Assembly (NCBI GenBank): GCA_964606765.1 | Contig: CAZSIR010000001.1 | Span: forward strand, 14,450-78,449 | Origin: Ga0077527 sp964606765 | GTDB taxonomy: Bacteria; Pseudomonadota; Gammaproteobacteria; Burkholderiales; SG8-41 | Length of the DNA: 64,000 nt | Direction: 5' to 3' | Notes under the pieces: model-generated | Told to the model about the DNA's origin: nothing | Seen by the model: the letters and a program-made list of their open reading frames with translations, nothing else | Databases searched by the model: none | Shown here: positions 42,418-50,838 of the stretch, piece by piece | How the letters are laid out: each line of letters starts with the position of its first letter | How positions within the stretch are numbered: position 1 is the stretch's first letter | Translations under genes and position numbers: made by a program

Positions 42418-42831
42418 ATGTCGCAACAAGCCATTGCCGGAAGCTGCCTGTGCGGATCGGTCAAATTCGAGATTACGCCGCCGTCCAGCGGATTCCGCTA
42501 CTGCCATTGCACGCGCTGCCGCAAGGCCACCGGCGCCGCGCATGCCGCCAATGTGTTCCTGCCCGAGAGCCAGTTCAAGTGGCTGGCGGGGGAGTCCCAG
42601 GTGAAGCATTTCGACCTGCCGGGGGCCAAACGGTTTGCGGTGAATTTCTGCGGCACATGCGGCACCCGCGTACCGCACAAAATCACCGGCACCGAAAACA
42701 TGCTGATTCCCGCCGGCATCCTTGATGCGAATCCCGACGTCAGCCCGGAGTGCAGCATTTTCTGGGGATCCAAGGCCGGCTGGTTTGTCGAGACCACGGC
42801 ATTGCCGAAGTTCGAGGAATACGGCAAATAG
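42418..42831 (+). CDS. GFA family (glutathione-dependent formaldehyde-activating / CENP-V-like) protein
   Basis: 137 aa. The zinc ligands are seen as C-x-C (GSCLCGSVKFE, 10-12) and CHCTRCRKATGAAH (29-34), with a second site CGTCGTRVPH (79-82). These proteins resemble Gfa, which joins formaldehyde to glutathione, but most of them have no assigned reaction. ccggagg precedes the ATG. A terminator follows. Confidence 0.9.
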   Translation: MSQQAIAGSCLCGSVKFEITPPSSGFRYCHCTRCRKATGAAHAANVFLPESQFKWLAGESQVKHFDLPGAKRFAVNFCGTCGTRVPHKITGTENMLIPAGILDANPDVSPECSIFWGSKAGWFVETTALPKFEEYGK

Positions 42832-42883
42832 GAATCCGGCTGCAGCGGGCATGATTGCCAGCATATGGTCGCAGTCATCGGTT

Positions 42884-42920
42884 GAGCGGCAGCAGTCAGT
42901 ACAATAGCCGCTCTTTTTTT
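42884..42920 (+). terminator. Rho-independent terminator
   Basis: Stem gagcggc / gccgctc (42884-42890 and 42907-42913) with a 16-base loop and a seven-T run (42914-42920). It closes the GFA gene. Confidence 0.75.
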
Positions 42921-42934
42921 CGCCCCCGATTTCC

Positions 42935-44305
42935 ATGAATACCATTGCTGAGCAGCTCGGCGCCTATGCCGCCGGCCTGCAGTACGAAGACATCCCGCCT
43001 GCGGTCATCCACCAGGCGAAGCGCATGATCGTCGACACCCTCGGCTGCGCGCTCGGCGGCTATGACAGCGAGCCGACGCGCATCGCGCTGGCGCAGGCGG
43101 CCACGATCAGCAGCACCGAGCCTGCCACCATTCTCTGCACCGGGCGGCAGACCAGCCCCGAACTTGCCGCCTTCGCCAACGGCGTGATGATCCGCTACCT
43201 CGATTACAACGACGGCTACATCGGGCGCGAAGCCGGGCATCCCAGCGACAGCATCGGCGCGCTGCTGTCGGCGGCGGAAATCGGCAGGGCCGACGGCCGC
43301 GAACTGATCGTCGCCACGGTGATTGCCTATGAAATGTTCTGCCGCATGTGCGACATCGTCAATTTCAAGCCGATGGGTTTCGACCACACCACCATCGGCG
43401 CCATGGCCAGCGTGCTGGGCGTGTCGCGGCTGCTCGGGCTCGACCGTGAACAGACGGCCACCGCGCTGAGCATCACCGTCGCCGCCAACGTCGCGCTGTA
43501 CCAGACGCGCATCGGCAACGTGTCGATGTGGAAGGGCTGCGCCTATGCCAACACCAGCCGCAACGCGATATTTTTCGCGCAGATGGCCAAACGCGGCATG
43601 ACCGGGCCCTCGCCGGTGTTCGAAGGACGCGGCGGCTATTTTGTCGCGGTGACGCGCAAGCCCTTCGAGCTTGCGCCCTTCGGCGGCAGGGGCCAGCCTG
43701 AATTCAGGATCATGGACTGCCTGATCAAGCGCTACCCGCTGGGCCAGTATTCGCAGTCGGTGGTGCACGCTGCGCTTGAAGCCCGCGCCCGTGTGAAAAA
43801 CATCGACGACATCGCCGAAATCCACGTGCGCACACTGCACACGGCGATTGAAATGATGGCCGGGGATCCCGACAAGTGGAAACCCGCGAATCGTGAAACC
43901 GCCGACCACAGCATGCCTTACACCGCGGGGGTGGCGCTGAAATACGGCGTCATCGACATCCAGTACTTCGACGATCCTTACCTGCATGATCCCGCGCTGC
44001 TGGCGCTGGTCGCAAAAATCAAATGCACGGTGTCGGAGGAAGCCAACAGCCGCGAGCCCGAGGCCATGCTCTGCGACATGGATGTGGTGATGAAAAACGG
44101 CAAACGCGAGGCGATCCGCGTGGAATACCACCGCGGCCATCCGAAGAACCCGATGTCGGATGCGGAGATCGAAGAAAAATTCCGCTCGCTTGCCGGCAGC
44201 CAGATGCCGGCATCGCAGGTCGATGCGCTGCTCGGTCAACTGTGGCAACTCGACACGCTGAAGTCCATGGAACCGTTGTTTGCATTGACCCGAATCAGGA
44301 GTTAA
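42935..44305 (+). CDS. MmgE/PrpD family protein
   Basis: 456 aa. Family landmarks are IVDTLGCALGGYDSEPTRIALAQ at 25-45, ANGVMIRYLDYNDGYIGREAGHPSDSIGALL, SNVSMWKGCAYANTSRNAIF and the C-terminal NPMSDAEIEEKF. MmgE/PrpD enzymes dehydrate 2-methylcitrate or related tricarboxylates in propionate degradation; cis-aconitate decarboxylase and iminodisuccinate epimerase are relatives. A TTT receptor starts three bases after its stop, so the pair form a transport-plus-enzyme operon for a citrate-like acid (inference). Confidence 0.9.
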   Translation: MNTIAEQLGAYAAGLQYEDIPPAVIHQAKRMIVDTLGCALGGYDSEPTRIALAQAATISSTEPATILCTGRQTSPELAAFANGVMIRYLDYNDGYIGREAGHPSDSIGALLSAAEIGRADGRELIVATVIAYEMFCRMCDIVNFKPMGFDHTTIGAMASVLGVSRLLGLDREQTATALSITVAANVALYQTRIGNVSMWKGCAYANTSRNAIFFAQMAKRGMTGPSPVFEGRGGYFVAVTRKPFELAPFGGRGQPEFRIMDCLIKRYPLGQYSQSVVHAALEARARVKNIDDIAEIHVRTLHTAIEMMAGDPDKWKPANRETADHSMPYTAGVALKYGVIDIQYFDDPYLHDPALLALVAKIKCTVSEEANSREPEAMLCDMDVVMKNGKREAIRVEYHRGHPKNPMSDAEIEEKFRSLAGSQMPASQVDALLGQLWQLDTLKSMEPLFALTRIRS

Positions 44306-44345
44306 AAAATGTTTAAAATCAAATACTTATATAAATCTGTCCGCC
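44306..44345 (+). promoter_or_regulatory. AT-rich IHF-like element, copy 5 (inside a signal-peptide coding region)
   Basis: Core aatcaaatactta at 44317-44329 is an exact IHF-consensus match and is identical to copy 1. It lies within the first codons of the next TTT gene and there encodes part of the leader (FKIKYLYK). Confidence 0.5.
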
Positions 44346-45316
44346 CATGCGCCGTTCTCGCCGTATGGGCGCTGCCTTTTGCGCTGCTGGTTGCGCAGGC
44401 ACAGGCCGCGGCTGCAGACGACTATCCCTCGCGACCGGTGCGCGTACTGGTGCCCAATCCGCCGGGTGGCGGCAGCGATGCCGTCGCGCGCATCCTCGCG
44501 CAGAAGCTCGGCGAGCGCATGGGCCAGCAGTTCGTCGTCGACAACCGCGCGGGCGGCGGCGGCATCATCGCCAATGAAACCGTGGCGCGCGCCAATCCCG
44601 ACGGCTACACGCTGCTGCTCGCCTTCATCGGCCCGGTGGCCATCAGCCCGGCGCTGCAGAAGGTGCCCTACGATTCGGTGAAGGATTTCATGCCGGTCGC
44701 GCTGGTCGCTGCGGGCCAGTACATGCTGGTGCTGCATCCCTCGGTGCCGGCGAAGTCGCTGAAGGATTTTGTCGCTTACGCCAAGGCCAATCCCGGCAAG
44801 ATCAATTATGCTTCCGCCGGCAACGGTTCGCCGCTGCATCTGGCGGCGGAACTGTTCAAGGCGCGCGCCGGGGTGAACCTGGTGCATGTGCCGTACAAGG
44901 GCGGCGGTCCCGCCACTGCGGCCATCCTCGCCGGTGAAGTACAGGCCGTGTTCGGCAGCCTGACGTCGGTCGTGCCGCAGATCAAGGCCGGCAAACTGAC
45001 GCCGATCGGCGTCACCGGCGCCAAACGCTCCGCGCTGGCGCCGGAATATCCGACCATCGCCGAACTCGGCTATCCCGGTTTCGAGATGACATCCTGGTAC
45101 GGCATCCTGCTGCCGGCGCGTTCACCCGCGACCGTGGCGGCAAAACTGAATGCGGGCCTGAATGAAGCCCTGCGCGCGAAGGATGTGGTTGATGCGCTGA
45201 AGCGCCAGGGACTGGATGCCACCGGCGGCACGCCGGAAGCATTCGCCGCGCACATCAAGACTGAACTCGCGAAATGGGCGAAAGTGGTGAAAGACGCAGG
45301 CATCAAGGCGGATTAA
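44309..45316 (+). CDS. TTT (Bug/TctC) family periplasmic substrate-binding protein
   Basis: 335 aa. The start has tcaggag eight bases upstream. The leader begins MFKIKYLYKSVRP, Lys/Tyr-rich and AT-rich because copy 5 of the repeat overlaps it; the hydrophobic core ends near AQAQAAA. Landmarks are VRVLVPNPPGGGSD, VVDNRAGGGGI and HVPYKGGGPATAAILAGE. Co-transcription with MmgE/PrpD (three-base gap) suggests a tricarboxylate or methylcitrate-like ligand. It is followed by a terminator and a further receptor. Confidence 0.93.
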   Translation: MFKIKYLYKSVRPCAVLAVWALPFALLVAQAQAAAADDYPSRPVRVLVPNPPGGGSDAVARILAQKLGERMGQQFVVDNRAGGGGIIANETVARANPDGYTLLLAFIGPVAISPALQKVPYDSVKDFMPVALVAAGQYMLVLHPSVPAKSLKDFVAYAKANPGKINYASAGNGSPLHLAAELFKARAGVNLVHVPYKGGGPATAAILAGEVQAVFGSLTSVVPQIKAGKLTPIGVTGAKRSALAPEYPTIAELGYPGFEMTSWYGILLPARSPATVAAKLNAGLNEALRAKDVVDALKRQGLDATGGTPEAFAAHIKTELAKWAKVVKDAGIKAD

Positions 45317-45341
45317 ACGGTTGCGAACCGGCAGTTTGGAC

Positions 45342-45369
45342 AACGGGGCCGGCATGGCCCCGTTTTTTT
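45342..45369 (+). terminator. Rho-independent terminator
   Basis: Stem aacggggcc / ggccccgtt (45342-45350 and 45356-45364), loop ggcat, then five more T. It ends the MmgE/PrpD-TTT operon, so the next receptor is transcribed separately. Confidence 0.85.
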
Positions 45370-45482
45370 ATTGCTTGATTTTATTGCTGGATGCCCGTGA
45401 ATTTTCGCGGCTTGCGACGAGTGCCGCTTCCGTGGCATGGTTGCCGCGTAGTCCATAAAAACGATACGACGGAGGAGGCCGC

Positions 45483-46472
45483 ATGAATACCATCACCGGC
45501 ATCAGGGCGCCGGCCCTGATTTTTGTTTTGCTGACTGCCGTACAGGCCGTCATGGCGACAACAGCAGCCCAGGCGCAGAATTTCCCCAGCCGGCCGATGC
45601 GCGTCATCGTGCCGCTGGCGGCGGGCGGCGGCATGGATACGGTTGCCCGCAGCGTGGCGAACAGTTTTACCGAGGCGCTGGGGCAGAGCGTAGTCGTTGA
45701 CAACCGGCCGGGTGCGGGCAGTCTGATCGCGCTCGAAATCCTCTCCGAAGCGGCGGCGGACGGCCATACGCTGATGATGATCAGCGCCACCACGGTCATC
45801 TACCCGCTGCTCTACAAATCAAAACTGGATCCGGTGCGTGATTTCACGCCGGTATCGCAGGTCACGGCGCAGGGTTACGTGCTGGTCGTGCATCCCGCGC
45901 TGCCGGTCAAGTCGGCGCTGGACCTCGTCAAGTACGCCAAGGCCAACCCGGGCAAGCTGAACTACGCGTCCTCCGGCATCGGCAGCCCGATACACATGAC
46001 GACCGAGCTGCTTGGCATCGCCACCGGCACCCGCATGACCCATGTTCCGTACAAGGGCATGGGCGCCGCCTATGCCGACCTCGTGGGCGGCCGCATCAAC
46101 ATGTCGTTTGCGACCATCATCTCCGCCCAGACCCACATCCGGAACGGCCGCCTGCGTGCGCTGGCGGTGTCGCAGGCGAAACGCGCGGCGGCCATGCCCG
46201 AGACCCCGACCCTCGCCGAAGCCGGCATACCCGGCGTGGTCGTGGTCAACTGGTACGGCCTGATTGCACCGAAGGCCACGCCGAAAGCGGTCATCAACCG
46301 CATCGCAGCCGAAACCGCGAAGGCGGTGCAGGCGCCGGAGATGCAGAAGCGGCTGACCGCCGACGGCGCTGAAGGCGTGGGCGGCACCCCGGCGGAGTTC
46401 ACCACGCACATCCGTGCGGAAAGCGCGCAATGGCGCCGCGTGATCAAGGAAGGCGGGATCAAGGCGCAGTAA
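45483..46472 (+). CDS. TTT (Bug/TctC) family periplasmic substrate-binding protein
   Basis: 329 aa. A strong ggaggagg precedes the start. The leader ends near AQAQ. Landmarks are MRVIVPLAAGGGMD, VVDNRPGAGS and HVPYKGMGAAYADLVGGRI. It is the second of a tandem pair, separated from the first by a terminator. A PNPOx-family gene converges on it. The ligand is unknown. Confidence 0.93.
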   Translation: MNTITGIRAPALIFVLLTAVQAVMATTAAQAQNFPSRPMRVIVPLAAGGGMDTVARSVANSFTEALGQSVVVDNRPGAGSLIALEILSEAAADGHTLMMISATTVIYPLLYKSKLDPVRDFTPVSQVTAQGYVLVVHPALPVKSALDLVKYAKANPGKLNYASSGIGSPIHMTTELLGIATGTRMTHVPYKGMGAAYADLVGGRINMSFATIISAQTHIRNGRLRALAVSQAKRAAAMPETPTLAEAGIPGVVVVNWYGLIAPKATPKAVINRIAAETAKAVQAPEMQKRLTADGAEGVGGTPAEFTTHIRAESAQWRRVIKEGGIKAQ

Positions 46473-46485
46473 GCCGCGCCGAGCT

Positions 46486-47118
46486 TCAACCGTTGCCGAC
46501 TCGCCCGCCGCGTAAATCAGCGAGTGCTTTTTCCAGTTCGGCGATGCGGCGGTCGCGTGCTTCGAGCGCGCGCTCCACATCCGCCGCTTCATAACGCCGC
46601 GGAATGTGCTGCGGGCAGTTGGCGTCCCAGGTCGTGACGCGGAACAGCAGGACCTGCTCGCCACGGGACGGATAGTCCGCGGGCATCAGCTGCGCCAGCC
46701 TTTCGGCGTCATCCTCGACCACACGCGCTTCACCCCAGAGCTTGATGCGCCGCTGCTCCGCGTAATCGATCAGGAACAGATGCGCCTTCGGGTTCTCGCT
46801 CAGGTTGCCCTGGGTGATGAACTGGCGGTTGCCGCGAAAATCGGCAAAGGCGATGGTCGACTCGTCCGGCACGTGCAGGAAACCCGGCGGACCGCCGCGG
46901 TGCTGGATGTACGGCTGGCCGGCGGCGTTGACCGTGCCGAGGAACACACTGGTTTGCACCTTGATGAAGGCGGCCAGGTCGGGCGTGATGGTCGTGCCCC
47001 AGCCCTTGCCGGTTTCCATCCGGGCATAGGCGTGGCGCGAGCCTTTGCGCGCCTGGATTGCCTTCACCGTCGGCGTAAAAGCCACATCACTGGCGAAGCG
47101 CAGGCGGTCACTCATCAT
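46486..47118 (-). CDS. Pyridoxamine 5'-phosphate oxidase (PNPOx)-like flavin-binding protein
   Basis: 210 aa. A split-barrel FMN-binding domain: VFLGTVNAAGQPYIQHRGGPPGFLHVPDESTIAFADFRGNRQFITQGNLSENPKAHLFLIDY matches the family pattern closely. The C-terminal 30 residues (AADVERALEARDRRIAELEKALADL) form a predicted coiled coil, as in other PNPOx-like proteins. It probably reduces or binds a flavin-linked substrate; the role is unassigned. aaaggagc precedes the start. Confidence 0.87.
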   Translation of the reverse strand: MMSDRLRFASDVAFTPTVKAIQARKGSRHAYARMETGKGWGTTITPDLAAFIKVQTSVFLGTVNAAGQPYIQHRGGPPGFLHVPDESTIAFADFRGNRQFITQGNLSENPKAHLFLIDYAEQRRIKLWGEARVVEDDAERLAQLMPADYPSRGEQVLLFRVTTWDANCPQHIPRRYEAADVERALEARDRRIAELEKALADLRGGRVGNG

Positions 47119-47203
47119 GGATGCTCCTTTCAGGCGGTGCAGTCAGACAACACCATCAAGCGGGGACACCACGCGCACGATGCCGCGCGCGTGGCGTGGC
47201 AGC

Positions 47204-47950
47204 TCAGGCCGCCATTGCGGCAACCTGGCGCTCGATTTCCTTGGGGTTGGCGAGATAGGCGGCGCCCATGCCCTGGCTCATCGGATCCGGGAAGATTTCT
47301 TCGGTCCCGGCTTCGATGCCGGCAATGATGGCGCGGGCCGCATCGGCAGGCGAGGTCTTGTCAAAGGGGATGTCTTCCGCCATGCGCGTATCGATCGGTC
47401 CGGGGTAGACGCCGAACACCTGCGTGCCCTGACCCTTGAGCATCAGGCGCGTGGCCTGGGTCAGGGAATGCACGGCGGCCTTGGACGCGCTGTACGATGC
47501 GAGCAGCGCAAAATTCACCAGCGAGGCCACGGAAGCGATATTGCCGACTGCGCCGCCGCCGTTTTTCGCCAGCACCGGCGCAAAAGCCTGGGTCACGGCA
47601 AAGGTGCCGAAGAAGTTGACGGCCATTTCCTTCTGCCCGGAACTGATCCACTGCGGATCGGTGAAAGCGCCGCCGACATGGCCGGCGTACCCGGCGTTGT
47701 TGACCAGCAGCTGCACGTCGGGCGCTGCTGCGGCAGCGGCCTTGATCTGCGCCGCATCGGTGACATCGAGCTGCAGCGCGACAACCCGTTTGCCATGCTG
47801 CGCGGTCAGCGGCGCGAGGTCGCCCACGTTGCGCGCGGCGGCATAGACCCTGGCCGCGCCGGCGGCCACCAGCGCATCAACGATGGCCTTGCCGATGCCG
47901 CGATTGGCGCCGGTGACCAGCGCTGTTTTGCCCTTGATTGAGAAACCCAT
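47204..47950 (-). CDS. Short-chain dehydrogenase/reductase (SDR)
   Basis: 248 aa. NAD(P)-binding TGANRGIG (14-21), NNAGY, and the catalytic YSASK (Y about 150; S upstream in GNIASVASL). It ends typically. The classical SDR acts on alcohols or ketones. It is divergent from a TetR regulator with two matching operators in between, so it is likely induced by that regulator's ligand, probably an aldehyde, ketone or toxic compound. Confidence 0.92.
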   Translation of the reverse strand: MGFSIKGKTALVTGANRGIGKAIVDALVAAGAARVYAAARNVGDLAPLTAQHGKRVVALQLDVTDAAQIKAAAAAAPDVQLLVNNAGYAGHVGGAFTDPQWISSGQKEMAVNFFGTFAVTQAFAPVLAKNGGGAVGNIASVASLVNFALLASYSASKAAVHSLTQATRLMLKGQGTQVFGVYPGPIDTRMAEDIPFDKTSPADAARAIIAGIEAGTEEIFPDPMSQGMGAAYLANPKEIERQVAAMAA

Positions 47951-47995
47951 GATGGTGAACTCCTTTATTCCTGAATGTGTTTGATCGTTTAAAAC

Positions 47996-48009
47996 AGACA
48001 GACCTGTCT
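47996..48009. promoter_or_regulatory. TetR operator 1
   Basis: agacagacctgtct: arms agacag / ctgtct with a two-base centre. It pairs with the site at 48028; the centres are 32 bases apart (three helical turns), as for cooperative binding. Confidence 0.75.
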
Positions 48010-48027
48010 ATTCGCGGAGTTGACTGT

Positions 48028-48041
48028 AGACAGATCTGTCT
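48028..48041. promoter_or_regulatory. TetR operator 2
   Basis: agacagatctgtct, a perfect 14-base palindrome sharing both arms with operator 1. It lies 14 bases before the tetR start codon and thus probably represses that gene too. Confidence 0.8.
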
Positions 48042-48054
48042 GTATTGTCAAGCC

Positions 48055-48642
48055 ATGCCTGCAAAAAAAGATTCCGCAGCCCAAAAGCCCGCTGTCCAGT
48101 CCAGCGTGCGGGAGCGCCTGCTCGACACCGCCGACCGCCTGTTTTACCGGGAAGGGGTGCGCGCGGTCGGCATCGACCGCGTATTGGCCGAAGCGGGTGC
48201 GGCCAAGGCCTCGCTGTATGCGCACTTCGGCTGCAAGGACGACCTGGTGGCCGCGCATATCCAGCGCCGCGTGACCAGTGCCCGCGCCGAGATCGAGGCC
48301 TATGTCGCCGATACGGCCCCGGCGAAACGCGCGCTGCGCTTTTTCGACTGGGTGGTGGAGATGACGAAATCACGGGATTTCCGCGGCTGCCCGCTGCAGC
48401 ATGTGGTGGCCGAGCTGAGCGATCCCAAGCATCCGGCCCGCATCGTTGCCGCCGAACAGCGCGCATGGCTGCATGCGAAATTTGTCGAATGGACGAAGGC
48501 GGCCGGCGCCGCCAATCCGGCGGCGACCGCCAATGCGCTGGTCGTGCTGTTTGACGGCGCGGTGGTGGCGTCGGAACACGACGGCCCGCAGCGGGCGCGG
48601 GATGCGCGCTGGATGGCGGGGCAGCTGCTGCAGCAGGGCTGA
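48055..48642 (+). CDS. TetR/AcrR family transcriptional regulator
   Basis: 195 aa. The start at 48055 (MPAKK) is the first ATG after the operators. The N-terminal helix-turn-helix is RERLLDTADRLFYREGVRAVGIDRVLAEAGAAKASLYAHFGCKDDLV, and the C-terminal ligand domain begins about residue 75. It is divergent from the SDR gene and has two operators between. It would leave the DNA on binding a small hydrophobic ligand. Confidence 0.92.
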   Translation: MPAKKDSAAQKPAVQSSVRERLLDTADRLFYREGVRAVGIDRVLAEAGAAKASLYAHFGCKDDLVAAHIQRRVTSARAEIEAYVADTAPAKRALRFFDWVVEMTKSRDFRGCPLQHVVAELSDPKHPARIVAAEQRAWLHAKFVEWTKAAGAANPAATANALVVLFDGAVVASEHDGPQRARDARWMAGQLLQQG

Positions 48643-48772
48643 GCGCCCTGGTCCGGGGCATTCGCGGCCGGCGCCGCTTTCGGTTAAATCAGCAGCCCCT
48701 GGTCGCGGATTTTTATTATCATCACCGGTATTCCGCGATGTAAAAAAATTCCGGCTCCGCCGCAGGGTTCCC

Positions 48773-49276
48773 ATGCGCCGCAAAAAAACTCCGATCATCA
48801 TCGACGTAGAAGCTTCCGGCTTCGGCAACGGCAGCTATCCCATCGAAATCGGCGTGGCGATGGATGATGACAACAAGTACTGTGCGCTGATCCTGCCCGC
48901 AGCCGGCTGGGAGCACTGGGATGAGGACGCGGAAAAAGTCCACCGCATCGCCCGCGACATCCTCGAAACCCACGGCCAGCCGATCCGCGAGGTCGCCGAA
49001 AACATGAACCGGCTGTTCGAGGGCAAAACGCTGTATACCGACGCCTGGGGCGTGGACAAAACCTGGATCACCAAGCTCTTCTACAAGGCGGGCATCGACA
49101 TGAAATTCAGCGTCAGCCCGCTCGAACTCATACTCAGCGAGGAACAGATGGCGCGCTGGCACGCGACCAAGGACAAAATCCTCTCTGAAGTACAGAAGCA
49201 CCGCCATCGCGCCAGTTTTGACGCCTGGATCATCCAGGAAACCTACAAGCGGACACTGGCCGAAACACCCGGCTGA
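48773..49276 (+). CDS. DEDD-family exonuclease-like protein
   Basis: 167 aa. The DnaQ-like fold is suggested by IIIDVEASGFG (D-x-E, about 10-12), a later D in TDAWGVDK, and HRHRASFDAWI, which fits the H-x4-D of DEDDh exonucleases. Length and order are right for a minimal exonuclease domain. It is a free-standing 3'-5' exonuclease or oligoribonuclease-like enzyme. It begins about 130 bases after tetR. Confidence 0.75.
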   Translation: MRRKKTPIIIDVEASGFGNGSYPIEIGVAMDDDNKYCALILPAAGWEHWDEDAEKVHRIARDILETHGQPIREVAENMNRLFEGKTLYTDAWGVDKTWITKLFYKAGIDMKFSVSPLELILSEEQMARWHATKDKILSEVQKHRHRASFDAWIIQETYKRTLAETPG

Positions 49277-49400
49277 CCGGATCCTGTTCGTATCGTGAAC
49301 TGCACAGCGGCGGGCGGCAGGCCGGCCTTTATGATGTGCAGTCAGGAAGCCCCATCCGGGCCGCGCCGCAAGCCGCAACCGCCACAGGAAGAGACCGACC

Positions 49401-50813
49401 ATGAGCAAGGCAGCACTGCGCACAATTTTGCCGATTGCGGGCTGGCCCGAATCGCTGGCCGACAAGGTTGAAATCAGCGGCGGCAGCGATCCGGTGCTGC
49501 CCACGCCGTTCCGCATCAGCGAAACCGCGGCGGCCACGCTGGCTGCGGTCGGGCTCGCAGCCTCTGACCTGTGGCAGTTGCGCACCGGACGCGAACAGCG
49601 CGTCGCAGTGGACCTGCGGCGCGCGACGGCATCGCTGCGCAGCGGGCATTACCTGACCATCGACAACACCTATGTTTCACCGGCGCCGAACGCGGTGATG
49701 GGCACCTATCCGGCAAAAAACGGCCGCTGGAGTTATCTGCACTGCAATTTTCCCAATCACCGCGCCGCCGCGCTGAAGGTGCTCGGCGTGGCGGAGGATC
49801 GCGAAGCCGTGCGCAAGGCCGTTGCGCAGTGGGACGCGCTCGAACTCGAAGAAGCCATCATCGCCGCCAAGGGCGCGGGCGGCATGGTGCGTTCGATGGA
49901 GGAGTGGGCCAAACATCCGCAGGGCATCGCGGTGGCGACGCTGCCGCTGATGGAAATCACCAGGATCGGCGACAGTCCGGCAGAACCGCTGCCGGCCGGC
50001 GACCGGCCGCTGTCGGGCATCCGCGTACTGGACCTGACGCGCGTCATCGCCGGGCCGACCTGCGGCCGTACCTTGGCCGAGCACGGCGCCGATGTGCTGA
50101 AGATCAGCGCCGAACACCTGCCCAGCCTCGGCCGCCAGGAATACGACACCGGCCACGGCAAACTCTCGGCGCATCTTGATCTGCGCGACGACAAACAGAA
50201 GGAAATCCTGCGCCACCTTGCACGCGAAGCCGATGTGTTTTCGCAGGGCTATCGCCCGGGCACACTGGCCGGACGCGGGTTCTCGCCCGAGGCGCTGGCT
50301 GAAATCCGTCCCGGCATGGTCGTGGTTTCGCTGTCGGCCTTCAGTCATGTCGGGCCCTGGGCCTCACGCCGCGGCTTTGATACGGTGATCCAGACGGTCA
50401 GTGGCATCACCACGCGCCAGGGCGAAGTATTTCCCGGCGCCGCACCCGGACCGCAGTTTTATCCGGTGTCCGCGATCGATTTTCTCACCGGTTACCTGAT
50501 GGCCTTCGGCACCATGGTGGCGCTGGGCCGCCGCGCGCGCGAAGGCGGCAGCTGGCATGTGCGGATTTCGCTGGCGCAGGTCGGACGCTGGCTGGTCAGC
50601 CGCGGCCAGGTGCCGGAAGCAGAACTGAAAAACATTGCGAAGGATTTCACCCCGGAAGAACTGCAGCGCTGGTCGATGATCAGTGAAACTCCGGTGGGAC
50701 GGCTGCAGCACCTTGCACCGGTGCTGCAGATGTCAGAGACCCCGACCCGCTGGGCGCGCACCATGGTGCCGCTGGGCCACAGCCAGCCGGTGTGGCCGCC
50801 GCGCAGCGGCTGA
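49401..50813 (+). CDS. CaiB/BaiF-type CoA-transferase, permuted or two-half architecture
   Basis: 470 aa. The usual N-terminal start of the family, PLSGIRVLDLTRVIAGPTCGRTLAEHGADVLK, is found only at residue about 208. The first 200 residues instead resemble the family's C-terminal half (YPAKNGRWSYLHCNFPNH, RSMEEWAKHPQG). The order is therefore swapped or the protein carries two half domains. It still shows GHGKLSAHLDLRD, the aspartate-containing region, and SAIDFLTGYLMAFGTMVAL. It would transfer CoA between carboxylic acids. It faces a TTT receptor in convergent orientation. Confidence 0.82.
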   Translation: MSKAALRTILPIAGWPESLADKVEISGGSDPVLPTPFRISETAAATLAAVGLAASDLWQLRTGREQRVAVDLRRATASLRSGHYLTIDNTYVSPAPNAVMGTYPAKNGRWSYLHCNFPNHRAAALKVLGVAEDREAVRKAVAQWDALELEEAIIAAKGAGGMVRSMEEWAKHPQGIAVATLPLMEITRIGDSPAEPLPAGDRPLSGIRVLDLTRVIAGPTCGRTLAEHGADVLKISAEHLPSLGRQEYDTGHGKLSAHLDLRDDKQKEILRHLAREADVFSQGYRPGTLAGRGFSPEALAEIRPGMVVVSLSAFSHVGPWASRRGFDTVIQTVSGITTRQGEVFPGAAPGPQFYPVSAIDFLTGYLMAFGTMVALGRRAREGGSWHVRISLAQVGRWLVSRGQVPEAELKNIAKDFTPEELQRWSMISETPVGRLQHLAPVLQMSETPTRWARTMVPLGHSQPVWPPRSG

Positions 50814-50838
50814 TTTTCCGGGGCGGCAATCCGCGCGC

